From JALCLA01 sp965653565 (GTDB lineage: Bacteria > Pseudomonadota > Gammaproteobacteria > Xanthomonadales > Xanthomonadaceae): a stretch of DNA of 27,260 bases. Numbering within the stretch: position 1 is the first letter of the stretch; each line of letters opens with the position of its first letter. This document shows positions 15,535 to 23,949 of the stretch, in pieces. The notes under the pieces are model-generated. The model saw nothing but the letters and a program-made list of their open reading frames with translations. It was not told the DNA's origin and did no database searches. The DNA lies in the NCBI GenBank assembly GCA_965653565.1, contig CBFHAI010000063.1, forward strand, positions 1 through 27,260. Direction: 5' to 3'. The position numbers and the translations under genes were made by a program.

Positions 15535-16296
15535 GTGCCCATCGCCGGACTCGGACTGCACATCATCATCGCCATCTGCTTCGCCGTGCACGCCATGCGC
15601 ACCGGACAGGATCGCTACTGGCTGATGATCCTCTTCATGTTTCCGCTGCTCGGCAGCCTGGTCTATGCGATCGCCATCTGGTGGCCCGATGCGCGGCGCA
15701 GCTACGCCGGCCAGCAGATCGTCAAGGGCGTGCGCAACGCGCTCGATCCGGATCGCGAACTGCGCGCCGCGCAGGATGCCTTCGATCTGTCGGCGAGCGC
15801 CGACAACCGCCTGCGCCTGGCCGAAGCCTTGCTCGCGAAAGACCGCGCCACCGAAGCGGCGGTGCAGTTCCGCGCCGCGATGAGTGCGGTGCATCGCGAC
15901 GATCCCGTCATCCACGTCCGCCTCGCGCACGCGCTGCTCGAAGCCGGCGATGCGGCGGCGGCGCGCGAGGAGCTCGATGCGCTGCGCCGCGCGCATCCGA
16001 ATTTCCGTTCGCCCGAAGGTCATCTGATCTACGCCCGCGCGCTCGCCGCGCTCGACGATCGCGATCGTGCGCGCGAAGAATTCGACAGCCTGATCGGCTA
16101 TTACGCCGGCTTCGAACCGCGCGCGCGCTACGCGCAGGCCTTGCAGCGCTGGGGCGAAACCGCCGCGGCGCGCGAGCTGGCGCAAACCTCGATGAAACAG
16201 GCTGCGCGCCTGCCGAAATATTCGCGCCGCATGAACCATGAATGGATCAAGTCTCTCGAACGCATCGCGCGCGGCGAAGCCGAAGCGGCGCGCTAG
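15535..16296 (+). CDS. Membrane-anchored TPR-like protein with PLDc_N-type N-terminus
   Basis: A 253-residue protein. Two hydrophobic helices (about 4-20 and 28-50, with MFPLLGSLVYAI) resemble the PLDc_N segment found at the N-terminus of cardiolipin synthases, but no HKD phospholipase motif follows. Residues about 70-245 are helical, Ala/Arg/Glu-rich and show TPR-like periodicity (ADNRLRLAEALL, DPVIHVRLAHALLEAG, HLIYARALAALDD). This suggests an inner-membrane protein with a cytoplasmic protein-binding domain; partners are unknown. The start is a GTG at 15535, with AAGGA eight bases upstream; an earlier in-frame TTG at 15481 would add 18 polar residues and lacks a ribosome site. The small gene at 16329 follows after 32 bp. 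Confidence 0.75.
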   Translation: MPIAGLGLHIIIAICFAVHAMRTGQDRYWLMILFMFPLLGSLVYAIAIWWPDARRSYAGQQIVKGVRNALDPDRELRAAQDAFDLSASADNRLRLAEALLAKDRATEAAVQFRAAMSAVHRDDPVIHVRLAHALLEAGDAAAAREELDALRRAHPNFRSPEGHLIYARALAALDDRDRAREEFDSLIGYYAGFEPRARYAQALQRWGETAAARELAQTSMKQAARLPKYSRRMNHEWIKSLERIARGEAEAAR

Positions 16297-16299
16297 ACT
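16294..16299 (+). promoter_or_regulatory. Candidate -10 element for the small gene at 16329
   Basis: TAGACT overlaps the TAG stop codon of the TPR gene. A start about seven bases downstream would leave a leader of some 23 nt containing the GAGG ribosome site. No -35 is obvious, and the gene could instead be read from the upstream transcript. Confidence 0.3.
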
Positions 16300-16328
16300 C
16301 GAACCATCGTCCACTCGTGAGGCCCGTC

Positions 16329-16673
16329 ATGGCACAGCGCTTTCACCTCACCCTCGCCGACCCCGCCCAGGCCCGCGGCGCCGATCCGCAACTGAGTTTC
16401 CGCGCCCACGGCGCCGACGAATTCGCCGCCGAACTCCAGAGCGCGCTGCGCACCACGCGCCTGTTCGATGCCTGGCGCGCACAACAGGAAGAACCCGACG
16501 AAGTCGACCCCACCCTCGGCGCAACCGACCCCGCGGCCACCGTCACCGGCCAACAGCGCGACCTCAAGATCGACCTCATCGCCACCACCGCGCTGTCGGG
16601 CAACATCCTGCGCCACCGCATGCGCCTGCTCGCCGGCGGCGGCTGGGCGCTGCATGACGTGACGGCGGCTTGA
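16329..16673 (+). CDS. Small conserved-looking protein of unknown function
   Basis: A 114-residue, probably cytoplasmic protein that I cannot assign. It has no signal peptide, membrane segment or cysteine. It begins MAQRFHLTLADP, is acidic in the middle (EEPDEVDP around 57-64), and ends with a basic, partly hydrophobic stretch (NILRHRMRLLAGGGWALHDV). GAGG six bases before the ATG supports the start. It lies 32 bp behind the TPR protein gene on the same strand and may be co-transcribed. It is convergent with the SnoaL-like gene at 16721. Confidence 0.6.
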   Translation: MAQRFHLTLADPAQARGADPQLSFRAHGADEFAAELQSALRTTRLFDAWRAQQEEPDEVDPTLGATDPAATVTGQQRDLKIDLIATTALSGNILRHRMRLLAGGGWALHDVTAA

Positions 16674-16685
16674 GCGAGCCCCCCC

Positions 16686-16739
16686 AGACCGCGGCATCTT
16701 CGTTCCATTCGCGGCGAAACTTATGAAGTTGCGGTCTGT
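16686..16739. other. Possible hairpin between convergent genes
   Basis: CAGACCGC (16686-16693) and GCGGTCTG (16732-16739) form a perfect 8-bp inverted repeat around about 38 bp. It spans the gap between the stop codons at 16673 and 16721; the right arm lies in the last codons of the minus-strand gene. There is no T-run. It might be a weak bidirectional terminator or chance. Confidence 0.25.
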
Positions 16740-17128
16740 CCGTCGTCGGGCAGCAGCAGATTCGCATCGCGCGCCAGCCGCCAGCGGCCGTCGGTCTTCC
16801 TGAAGATCGTCAGCGTGTAGCCCGAGCGCCTGGCCACGTCGCCGCCGTCGTCGTGCGTCGTCTGCACCGTCAGCTTCGAGCGTATGAAGGCCCAGTCGCC
16901 GACGATCTGCAGTTCTTCGATCTGGCTCGATCCGTCGAAACGGATGCCGTTTTGCTGCTGCTGTTTCGCGGCTTCGGCGAACGCGGATTTGCCGAACGGT
17001 GGGTGGCCGGGCACGAGGAAAACCACGTCGTCGGTCATCAGACCGAGCACGGTTTGCGAATCGCCTTCGCGGGTCGCCCGCATCCAGGTCGATACCAGAT
17101 CGCGCAGTTGGCGTTCGTCGTCGGTCAT
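16721..17128 (-). CDS. SnoaL-like / DUF4440 family protein (SgcJ/EcaC type)
   Basis: A 135-residue NTF2-fold protein. The N-terminal LRDLVSTWMRATREGDSQTV helix, then LGLMTDDVVFLVPGHPPFGKSAF, and the C-terminal YTLTIFRKTDGRWRLARDAN strand pair are the pattern of the SgcJ/EcaC/YybH-like group within the DUF4440/SnoaL superfamily. Members are small cone-shaped dimers that bind or isomerise small molecules; most are uncharacterised, so no substrate is proposed. No signal peptide is present. AGGAG six bases before the ATG at 17128 is a strong ribosome site. The downstream partner on the same strand (17271-18017) lies upstream in transcription, 142 bp away, so a shared transcript is possible. Confidence 0.82.
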   Translation of the reverse strand: MTDDERQLRDLVSTWMRATREGDSQTVLGLMTDDVVFLVPGHPPFGKSAFAEAAKQQQQNGIRFDGSSQIEELQIVGDWAFIRSKLTVQTTHDDGGDVARRSGYTLTIFRKTDGRWRLARDANLLLPDDGQTATS

Positions 17129-17270
17129 GACGTGCTCCTGGCCGTGCCGTTGGAAACTGCGATGCTCGGCGCGCGGCCGGTACGAGTCAATCGAATGGGA
17201 CGATTCGAATCCTTGAGGCCGGCGAAGCTGACGGCCGAGACTGCTGCGTCGACGCGCTATGCGCGCGACT

Positions 17271-18017
17271 TCAGCTCACAGGCGCGCCGAAGGAGCGCGT
17301 CAGGATGTCGGCGAAAGCCCGGCGCGCGGCGAATGCATCGGCAATCGGCTCGCCGCGCGATGCCGGCAGCGACAGGATGCCGCGGCCGTCGGGCAAGGCT
17401 TCCAGCGTGGCGCCGGCTTCGAACAGTTGCGCGCGGGCGGTGGCGTCGAACTGGAACATCGCGTGGTGCGAAAAGCAGGTGACCCAGCCGAGGCGCTCGG
17501 CGACGAGCCAGTCCTTCGCGAAGGGGACAACGAGTTGCCCCTGCGCTTCGAGGCCGGGCGGCGCAGCTCCGTCGGGCGCAACGTCCGATCGCGCGTAGTC
17601 CGAGCCGCACAGTTGCACCAGCGATGCGAAATTTTGCGCGAGCAGCTCGGCAGCCCGGCTGCCGGGAGTCAGCCAGATCGACACGAACCCGTGGAAGGCG
17701 CGGCCTTCATCGGTGCGGCGCGGCGACCGGCCGATGGAAAGCTGCAGGTGATCGGGATCGGACAGTTTGTTCGACAGCCGCAGGCGCCGCTGCGGAACGG
17801 CCGACCAGGCGGCGGCGGCTTCCTCGGCGATCGACCGATCGAGCTTCTTCGGGAAATCCGAGCGGAAGGTGTGGGTCAATTCCACCGATGCCGTCTGCGC
17901 GATGAAATTCGCAACGCGCTCGACGAATTGCGGCGAAATCAGATCGGCCGGACTGTAGGAGTCGATCGCGACCAATCCGGGAAGCGACAACAGCACCGGC
18001 CGATGGATGAGTGTCAT
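17271..18017 (-). CDS. Hypothetical protein of unknown family
   Basis: I do not recognise this 248-residue protein. It lacks a signal peptide and clear membrane segments. The sequence alternates hydrophobic strands and short helices (FHGFVSIWLTPGS, QLVVPFAKDWLVAERLGWVTCF, HHAMFQFDATARAQLFEAG) and looks like a compact cytoplasmic alpha/beta protein. The ATG at 18017 has no strong ribosome site; a TAAAGT sequence about 28 bp upstream on the minus strand (near 18051) could be a -10 element. It lies 130 bp downstream of ppc and 142 bp upstream of the SnoaL-like gene, all on the minus strand. Immunity-like or DUF-type proteins have similar size, but I see no motif to choose. Confidence 0.6.
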   Translation of the reverse strand: MTLIHRPVLLSLPGLVAIDSYSPADLISPQFVERVANFIAQTASVELTHTFRSDFPKKLDRSIAEEAAAAWSAVPQRRLRLSNKLSDPDHLQLSIGRSPRRTDEGRAFHGFVSIWLTPGSRAAELLAQNFASLVQLCGSDYARSDVAPDGAAPPGLEAQGQLVVPFAKDWLVAERLGWVTCFSHHAMFQFDATARAQLFEAGATLEALPDGRGILSLPASRGEPIADAFAARRAFADILTRSFGAPVS

Positions 18018-18117
18018 GTGCGAGTTCAGGCGGGAATCGGTGCCCTACTTTAGCCAGTCCGCCCATCGCACTGGAAGATCGCCATGAGCGATCGTTCGAA
18101 CTCGGCAACAGCGCAGT

Positions 18118-18133
18118 TGGGGGGACACCCCCA
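18118..18133. other. Short GC hairpin downstream of ppc
   Basis: TGGGGG and CCCCCA form a 6-bp stem around a four-base loop, 15 bp after the ppc stop codon (18148-18150, minus strand). No T-run follows, so it is at best a weak or Rho-assisted terminator. Confidence 0.3.
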
Positions 18134-18147
18134 CTCAGCCAGACAAC

Positions 18148-20886
18148 CTAACCGGTGTTCTGCACCCCCGCACTGATGCCATTCACCGTGGCAACCAGCG
18201 CGCGATACAACGCATCCTCTTCGCGGCCGGCCGCACGCCAGCGCACCAGCGCTTCGACCTGCAACAGGCTGATCGGATCGACATAGGGATTGCGCAGCCG
18301 GATCGACTCGCGCAGGCGGCGATCGTTGGCGAGCAATTCCTCGGCGCCCTTGATGCGCAGGATCAGATCGCGCGTGCGCGCGAATTCTTCCGCGATGCGC
18401 GGAAAATAAGTTTCGTGCAACGGGCCGGCCAGTCTCGAATACGCCGCGAAAATATCGAGATCGGATTTCGCCAGCACCATCTCGACGTCTTCGACCAGCA
18501 CCGTGAAGAACGGCCAGTCGCGCGCCATCTCGGCCAGCGCCTCGCGGCCGTAGCGTTCGATCGCGTGCGCCAGCCCGGCACCGACGCCATACCAGCCGGT
18601 GAGTCCGGCACGGTTCAACGACCATGCGAAAACCCAGGGGATCGCGCGCAACGAACCGACGCCGGCGGCACCGGCGCGCTTCGGCGGGCGTGAGCCCAGA
18701 CGCAGGCGCTCGATCAGGTCGATCGGCGTCGCGGCGCGGAAATACTCGGGGAATTGCGGGTCTTCATGCACCAGCGCGCGGTAGTGCGAGCGCGACGCCT
18801 GCGCCATCGCCGACATGATTTCGCGCCAGCGCGTTTCGCGCGGCTCGGGCGGGCGCGGACGCAAGGTGGCGCGCAACACGGCGCCGCTGGCCTGTTCGAG
18901 ATTGCGCAGCGCCAGCGCCCGGATGCCGTACTTGCGATGAATCACTTCGCCCTGCTCGGTGACGCGCAGGAAGCCGTCGACCGTGCCGCGCGGTGCGGCG
19001 ATCACGGCGCGCTCGGTCTTGCCGCCGCCGCGGCTGAGCGAGCCGCCGCGGCCGTGGAAAAATTCGATGCGCACGCCGGCTTCGCGGCCCAGCGCCGCCA
19101 GCTGGATCTGCGCCTGCTGCAGTGCCCAGCGCGAACTCGTCAGGCCGGCGTCCTTGGCGCTGTCGGAGTAGCCGAGCATCACGACCTGGCGATCGCCGCG
19201 CGCGCGCAAGTGAGCGCGATAGTGACTGTCGTCGAGCAGCGAACGCAGCGTCGCGGGCGCCGCTTCCAGATCGGCGACGGTTTCGAACAGCGGCGCCACG
19301 TCGATCGCGATGTCGCCGGCTTCGCCGGACAGACGCGCGAGCGCCAGCACGGCCAGCGCATCGGCGGCGCTGCGGCTCATGCTGACGATGTAGGGCCCGA
19401 GCGCCGCGCTACCGTATTGCGCGCGGGATGCGGCCAAGGTGCGGAACACGGCCAGCGTCGAGCGCGCTGCGGCATCGGAGGGTTCGCGCGAGCCCGGCGC
19501 GGCATCGAGAATCCGCTGCAGGATCGCAACGCGCTCCGCGACGCTGCGTGCGGCAAAGTCCGTGTCGCCGAGGCAGGCGCCGATCGCTTCGGCGTGCACG
19601 CCGCTGTCCTGCCGCACATCGAGCGTGGCCAGATGAAAACCGAAGCTGCGCGCGCGCCACAGCACGCGCTGCAGCGCGAAGCCGCCGGCGCGATCGCCGG
19701 CATGGGCGTGCAGGCTGTCGCGGATCAGCGAAAGGTCGGCGACGAATTCTTCGCTGCCGCGATAGCCGTTGAGTTTTTCCTGCTCGGTGGCGGCCAGGCG
19801 CGCCGACATCAGCGTGAGCAGGGTGCGATACGGCATATCGGCGTGACGCGACTTCAATTTCGCAGCGGCTTTCGGCAGGCGCAGGCGGTAATCGTCGATC
19901 CGGGCGCGCACGCCGGCGCTGACCTCGACACGCGACAGCGATTGGCTCAGCGAGCTCGCCAGATTCGCCAGATCGCGCCGGTAGCGCGCCAGGATCAGGC
20001 TGCGCTGCGTTTCGAGCGCGGCGGCGATGGTGGACGCGTCGACGTTCGGATTGCCGTCCATGTCGCCGCCGACCCACGAGGCGAAGCGCAGCATCACGGG
20101 CAACTCCGCGACCTCGCCGTAGTGCTGTGCGAAGGCCTCGGTGAAGGCTTCGTAGTACACCGGCAGCACGCGATACAACACGTCCGCGAGATAGAACGCG
20201 ACGTGATCGAGTTCGTCCGCCACCGTCGGGCGCTCGGGCGGATTCTCGGCGGTCTGCCAGCCCGAGGTCAGCGCGGCGCGGATGCGCGCGACATCGGCGC
20301 GCCGTTCCTGCGGGGTGCGGCCGCCGTCGAGATCGGAAACCAGACACTCGACGATGTCCTGTTCTTTTTCGAGCAGCGCGCGCCGCACCGCCTCGGTCGG
20401 ATGCGCGGTAAACACCGGCTCGATGCGCAGCCGCGGCATCAGGGCTTCGATCTCCCCGCGCGTCACGCCTTCTTCGGCGAGCCGCGCGAAGGCGTCCTCG
20501 AAACCGCCGGGCTGCGGCGCCGCACCGGCCTTCTGATATTCGCGGCGGCGGCGGATGCGATGCACGCGCTCGGCGATGTTGACCGCGTTGAAGTAGGTGG
20601 CGAAGGCACGGGCCAGCGCTTCGGCCTGTTCGAGATCGTCGCCGCCGACGGCGTGGCGCAGGGCGTCGGCGAGTTCGCCGATGGCGCCGTTTGATTCGCG
20701 CCGGCGGATCGCGGCGACGCGCACGCGTTCGACCGCCGCGAGAAAATCCGCGCCGCGCTGTTCGGCCAGGATTTCGCCGACCAGCGCTCCGAGCCGATTG
20801 ACGTCGGCGCGCAGCGGACGGTCGGCCGCGGGCAGTTCGACTTCGCGCAGCGGCGCGACGGCGGTGACGGACGCACTGGCAGCCAT
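18148..20886 (-). CDS. ppc: Phosphoenolpyruvate carboxylase
   Basis: A 912-residue cytoplasmic enzyme that carboxylates phosphoenolpyruvate with bicarbonate to oxaloacetate, refilling the TCA cycle. Full family length and all main motifs are present: FTAHPTEAVRR with catalytic H162, GGDMDGNPNV, GYSDSAKDAG with K578, FFHGRGGSLSRGGG with R613 (where E. coli has SIGRGG), QGEVI, RAIPWVFAWS, and the invariant C-terminal QNTG. The start at 20886 is supported by GGGGGA four bases upstream; the open frame extends further upstream but across the divergent promoter region and into the neighbouring gene on the other strand. It is divergent from the DUF2339 gene at 21051. A TAGGCT -10 candidate lies at 20917-20912. 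Confidence 0.96.
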   Translation of the reverse strand: MAASASVTAVAPLREVELPAADRPLRADVNRLGALVGEILAEQRGADFLAAVERVRVAAIRRRESNGAIGELADALRHAVGGDDLEQAEALARAFATYFNAVNIAERVHRIRRRREYQKAGAAPQPGGFEDAFARLAEEGVTRGEIEALMPRLRIEPVFTAHPTEAVRRALLEKEQDIVECLVSDLDGGRTPQERRADVARIRAALTSGWQTAENPPERPTVADELDHVAFYLADVLYRVLPVYYEAFTEAFAQHYGEVAELPVMLRFASWVGGDMDGNPNVDASTIAAALETQRSLILARYRRDLANLASSLSQSLSRVEVSAGVRARIDDYRLRLPKAAAKLKSRHADMPYRTLLTLMSARLAATEQEKLNGYRGSEEFVADLSLIRDSLHAHAGDRAGGFALQRVLWRARSFGFHLATLDVRQDSGVHAEAIGACLGDTDFAARSVAERVAILQRILDAAPGSREPSDAAARSTLAVFRTLAASRAQYGSAALGPYIVSMSRSAADALAVLALARLSGEAGDIAIDVAPLFETVADLEAAPATLRSLLDDSHYRAHLRARGDRQVVMLGYSDSAKDAGLTSSRWALQQAQIQLAALGREAGVRIEFFHGRGGSLSRGGGKTERAVIAAPRGTVDGFLRVTEQGEVIHRKYGIRALALRNLEQASGAVLRATLRPRPPEPRETRWREIMSAMAQASRSHYRALVHEDPQFPEYFRAATPIDLIERLRLGSRPPKRAGAAGVGSLRAIPWVFAWSLNRAGLTGWYGVGAGLAHAIERYGREALAEMARDWPFFTVLVEDVEMVLAKSDLDIFAAYSRLAGPLHETYFPRIAEEFARTRDLILRIKGAEELLANDRRLRESIRLRNPYVDPISLLQVEALVRWRAAGREEDALYRALVATVNGISAGVQNTG

Positions 20887-20911
20887 GAGATCCCCCGAGG
20901 ACGGCGTCGCA

Positions 20912-20917
20912 AGCCTA
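20912..20917 (-). promoter_or_regulatory. Candidate extended -10 for ppc
   Basis: The minus strand reads TTG-TAGGCT, an extended -10-like sequence, 25 bases before the ppc ATG. The predicted leader of about 18 nt would contain the GGGGGA ribosome site. Confidence 0.4.
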
Positions 20918-21016
20918 CAACGCCTCGTTGCGCAGTGCAGCATTTCGCGCGGGCCGGCGCTTTGCAGCGTCCCCGGACCGCCGAGCTTCGCGTTCCTACC
21001 GGCCTCGACGGTCAGG

Positions 21017-21022
21017 CTACAC
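21017..21022 (+). promoter_or_regulatory. Candidate -10 for the DUF2339 gene
   Basis: TACACT is followed by GGCCGCC and then, after the predicted start near 21030, a leader of about 21 nt holding the ribosome site GGAGGTG (21039-21045) before the ATG at 21051. The block is almost identical to the one before the Dph6-like gene, but here it serves a leadered message. Confidence 0.45.
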
Positions 21023-21050
21023 TGGCCGCCATACACCGGAGGTGGTTGCG

Positions 21051-23852
21051 ATGCATTGGTTGCTGGCTTTGGTGGGAGCGGTCCTGGGATCGATGACGGC
21101 AGGCATCGACGGCACCTTCTTCGGACTCGTGGTGGGCGCCATGGTCGGCTGGCAGGGCTCGCGCATCGCGCAGCTGCGCCGGCGCATCGAAACGCTCGAG
21201 CGCAGCGCACCGCAACCGGCCAGCGTGCCTCTGCCCAGGCCCGTCGCCGCGCCGGCGAGGCCGGCACCGGTGGTGGCGCCCGCCGCGCCCGATATCGTTG
21301 CGCCGGAAGCCGAAGCGCAGGCCGCGCGCGCCGCTGTCGAAACGCCAACGCCTGCGCCAACTTCAACGCCGACGCCCACTGCGAGCGTCGGCGAGCGCGC
21401 CGTGTTCGAAGCGCGCGAGCCGGCGGCCGCCACGCCGCGTCCGGCCACGCCGCGTTCGCCCGGCGTGAGCATCCCGACCGGCGAGGCCGCGCGGACCGCC
21501 ATGCCGCGCGCGCCGGCCGAACCGACGCTCGGCGAGCGCGCCTTCGCCGCGGTGAAGGGCTGGTTCTTCTCCGGCAACGTGCCGGTCAAGCTCGGCATGC
21601 TGGTGCTGTTCTTCGGCGTGGCCGCGGCGCTGAAATATGCGGTCGACCAAGGTTACGTCGCCTTCCCGATCGAGTTGCGGCTGGCCGCCATCGCCGCGGC
21701 CGCGATGGCCGGCCTGGTCTGGGGCTGGCGCAATCGCAACGTGCGGCCGGCATTCGGATTGAGCCTGCAGGGCGGCGCGATCGGCGTATTGCTGTTGACG
21801 ATTTTTGCGGGATTCAAACTCTACGGCTTGCTGCCGGCGGGCGTGGCGTTCGGGCTCGTCGTCGTGCTGGTCGCCGGCGCGGCGATGCTGGCGGTGCTGC
21901 AGAACGCGGTCGCGCTGGCGGTGCTCGGCTTCGTCGGCGGTTACCTCGCGCCGGTGTTGATCTCGACCGGCAGCGGCAACTACGTCGCGCTGTTTTCCTA
22001 TTACGCCGTGCTCAACGCCGCGGTTTTCGGCATCGCGTGGAAGCGGCCGTGGCGCGCGCTCAACCTGGTCGGATTCGCTTTCACCTTCATCGTCGGCACG
22101 ATGTGGGGCGCGAAGTACTACCGGCCGGAGAACTTCGCGACGGTCGAGCCGTTCCTGATCCTGTTCTTCCTGTTCTACGTCGCGATCGCGGTGCTCTACG
22201 CGCTGCGCGGACCGGCCGGACGCAAGCCTTTCGTCGACGGCACCCTGATCTTCGGCACGCCGCTGATCGCCTTCCCGTTGCAGGCGGCGATGCTGCAGGA
22301 CGATCGCATGGGCCTGGCCTTCAGTGCGCTCGCCATCGCCTTCCTCTACGCCGCGCTGGCGCGCTGGTTGTGGCGTCGCGAGGGCATCGGTCTGCTGGCG
22401 CAATCGTTCGCCGCACTGGCGGTCGGTTTCGCGACCTTGGCGGTGCCGCTGGCGCTGTCGGCGCGCGCCACCTCGGCGAGCTGGGCGCTCGAAGGCGCTG
22501 CGCTGGTGTGGCTGGGCCTGCGCCAGCGCCGCTGGCTGCCGCAGCTGGCGGGCTGGGCGCTGCAGGCGTTCGCCGCGATGGCGTATCTGGTGAGCATCAT
22601 CGATCACGGCGGCTGGCAGCCGGAAGCCGGCGAAATGGCGGTCGTCAACGGCCACGCATTGGTGGTGCTGTTGATGGCGGCCTCGGCGTATTTCATCAGC
22701 TGGCTGCACGAACGCGCGGGCAGCCATCGCTTGCTGGTGTGGCTGGCCTTTGCGTTGGGCACGTTCTGGTGGCTGGTGGCGGGCCTGCGCGAAATGGTCG
22801 AGCACTACGGGTATCTGGATGCGAGCGTCGTGTTCCTGGCGTTCTCGGCGATCACGGCGATCGTAGCGGCCACGTTGCGCGGCCTCGTGCGTTGGCCGCG
22901 ACTGGGTTATCTGGTAGCGGCGATCGCCGTGTGCGGCGTGCCGCTCGCCGTGCTCACGCTGGTCGAATTCGAAACCGCGCTGCGTGCGCCGATGGCGGGC
23001 TGGTGGCTGTTGTGGTTCGCGGCGATCGCATTCGGCCTGTGGCGTTTGCGCGATCCCGAACAGCGCGGCATTTCGATCGCGCATGTCGCCACGCTCGGCA
23101 CCGCCGCCCTGCTCTACGGCGCCAGTCTGCATGAAGAAGCGGTGCGCGCCGTGCTCGACGACGGCTGGCGTTTCGTCGCCGGCTTCGTGCCGCTGATCGC
23201 ATTGCTGGTCGCCACGTGGCGCGCGCCGGCGATCGGCGCCTGGCCGCTGGCCGATCGATTCGATCGCTATCGCCTGCGCTGGTTCGCACCGGCGCTCAGC
23301 GTGCTCGCGATCGCGTGGATCGTCGCCTTGGGCGAGCGCGGCGGCAGTTATCCGCTGCCGTATCTGCCATTGGTGAATCCGGTCGAGTTGTTCCAGCTCG
23401 CGCTGTTGCTGGTGGCGATCCGCTACGCGCGCCAGCACGGCAGCGCGGCCGATTCGATCCGCGTGCCGATCGCCGGCGCCTGTTTCCTGTTCGTCACCTT
23501 CGCCGGATTGCGCGCGGTGCATCACTACACCGGCGTGGCCTACACGCCCGCCATCCTCGACGATCGCATCGCGCAGGCCGTGCTCACCGTGCTGTGGAGC
23601 ATCGCCGGCGTCACCGCGTGGATCTACGGGTCGCGTCGCCGCCTGTGGAACGTCTGGCTCACCGGCGCGATCCTGATGGGCGTGGTGCTCGCCAAGCTGG
23701 TGATCATCGATCGGCAGTACGTCGGCAATCTCGCCGGCATCGTGTCGTTCATGGCGGTGGGCGCGTTGCTGGTGCTGGTCGGACGCATCGCGCCGACGCC
23801 GCCGCGCGAGCGCGTTGCCGACGCGGGCAACGAGGCGACGGCCGATGCGTGA
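21051..23852 (+). CDS. DUF2339 multi-spanning membrane protein
   Basis: A 933-residue integral inner-membrane protein of the DUF2339 family. After a hydrophobic N-terminus (about 1-32) there is a short coiled-coil-like stretch (RIAQLRRRIETLERS) and a Pro/Ala-rich linker (about 53-165). The body starts at FFSGNVPVKLGMLVLFFGVAAALKYAVDQGYV, a segment typical of the family, and then holds many (about two dozen) membrane helices to the C-terminus. Biochemical function is unknown. It is followed by a DUF3999 gene, a pairing seen in other gammaproteobacteria, which suggests a joint envelope role. GGAGGTG five bases before 21051 fixes the start; an upstream in-frame extension would cross the ppc promoter region. 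Confidence 0.88.
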   Translation: MHWLLALVGAVLGSMTAGIDGTFFGLVVGAMVGWQGSRIAQLRRRIETLERSAPQPASVPLPRPVAAPARPAPVVAPAAPDIVAPEAEAQAARAAVETPTPAPTSTPTPTASVGERAVFEAREPAAATPRPATPRSPGVSIPTGEAARTAMPRAPAEPTLGERAFAAVKGWFFSGNVPVKLGMLVLFFGVAAALKYAVDQGYVAFPIELRLAAIAAAAMAGLVWGWRNRNVRPAFGLSLQGGAIGVLLLTIFAGFKLYGLLPAGVAFGLVVVLVAGAAMLAVLQNAVALAVLGFVGGYLAPVLISTGSGNYVALFSYYAVLNAAVFGIAWKRPWRALNLVGFAFTFIVGTMWGAKYYRPENFATVEPFLILFFLFYVAIAVLYALRGPAGRKPFVDGTLIFGTPLIAFPLQAAMLQDDRMGLAFSALAIAFLYAALARWLWRREGIGLLAQSFAALAVGFATLAVPLALSARATSASWALEGAALVWLGLRQRRWLPQLAGWALQAFAAMAYLVSIIDHGGWQPEAGEMAVVNGHALVVLLMAASAYFISWLHERAGSHRLLVWLAFALGTFWWLVAGLREMVEHYGYLDASVVFLAFSAITAIVAATLRGLVRWPRLGYLVAAIAVCGVPLAVLTLVEFETALRAPMAGWWLLWFAAIAFGLWRLRDPEQRGISIAHVATLGTAALLYGASLHEEAVRAVLDDGWRFVAGFVPLIALLVATWRAPAIGAWPLADRFDRYRLRWFAPALSVLAIAWIVALGERGGSYPLPYLPLVNPVELFQLALLLVAIRYARQHGSAADSIRVPIAGACFLFVTFAGLRAVHHYTGVAYTPAILDDRIAQAVLTVLWSIAGVTAWIYGSRRRLWNVWLTGAILMGVVLAKLVIIDRQYVGNLAGIVSFMAVGALLVLVGRIAPTPPRERVADAGNEATADA

Positions 23853-23886
23853 TGCGATTGTTCTTTCGGCTTCGTCAACCGCCACG

Positions 23887-23920
23887 CGCGCGCGGCCCGC
23901 ATCGGCCGCGCGCGATTTTT
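23887..23920 (+). terminator. Terminator-like hairpin between DUF2339 and DUF3999 genes
   Basis: A perfect 11-bp stem CGCGCGCGGCC / GGCCGCGCGCG with a six-base loop is followed by A and five T. It lies 34 bp after the DUF2339 stop and 30 bp before the DUF3999 start. It has the shape of an intrinsic terminator or attenuator inside a presumed two-gene unit. Confidence 0.75.
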
Positions 23921-23949
23921 CGAGGCTTCACCGGTTGGAGTTTTTCGCC

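Noticed and set aside
18754..20694. A 646-codon plus-strand open frame opposite ppc
   Set aside because: It is antisense to an intact PEP carboxylase with all catalytic motifs, and its translation has no plausible fold.
21363..23885. An 840-codon minus-strand open frame opposite DUF2339
   Set aside because: The translation is rich in Arg, Gln and His, the expected complement of a hydrophobic GC-rich gene.
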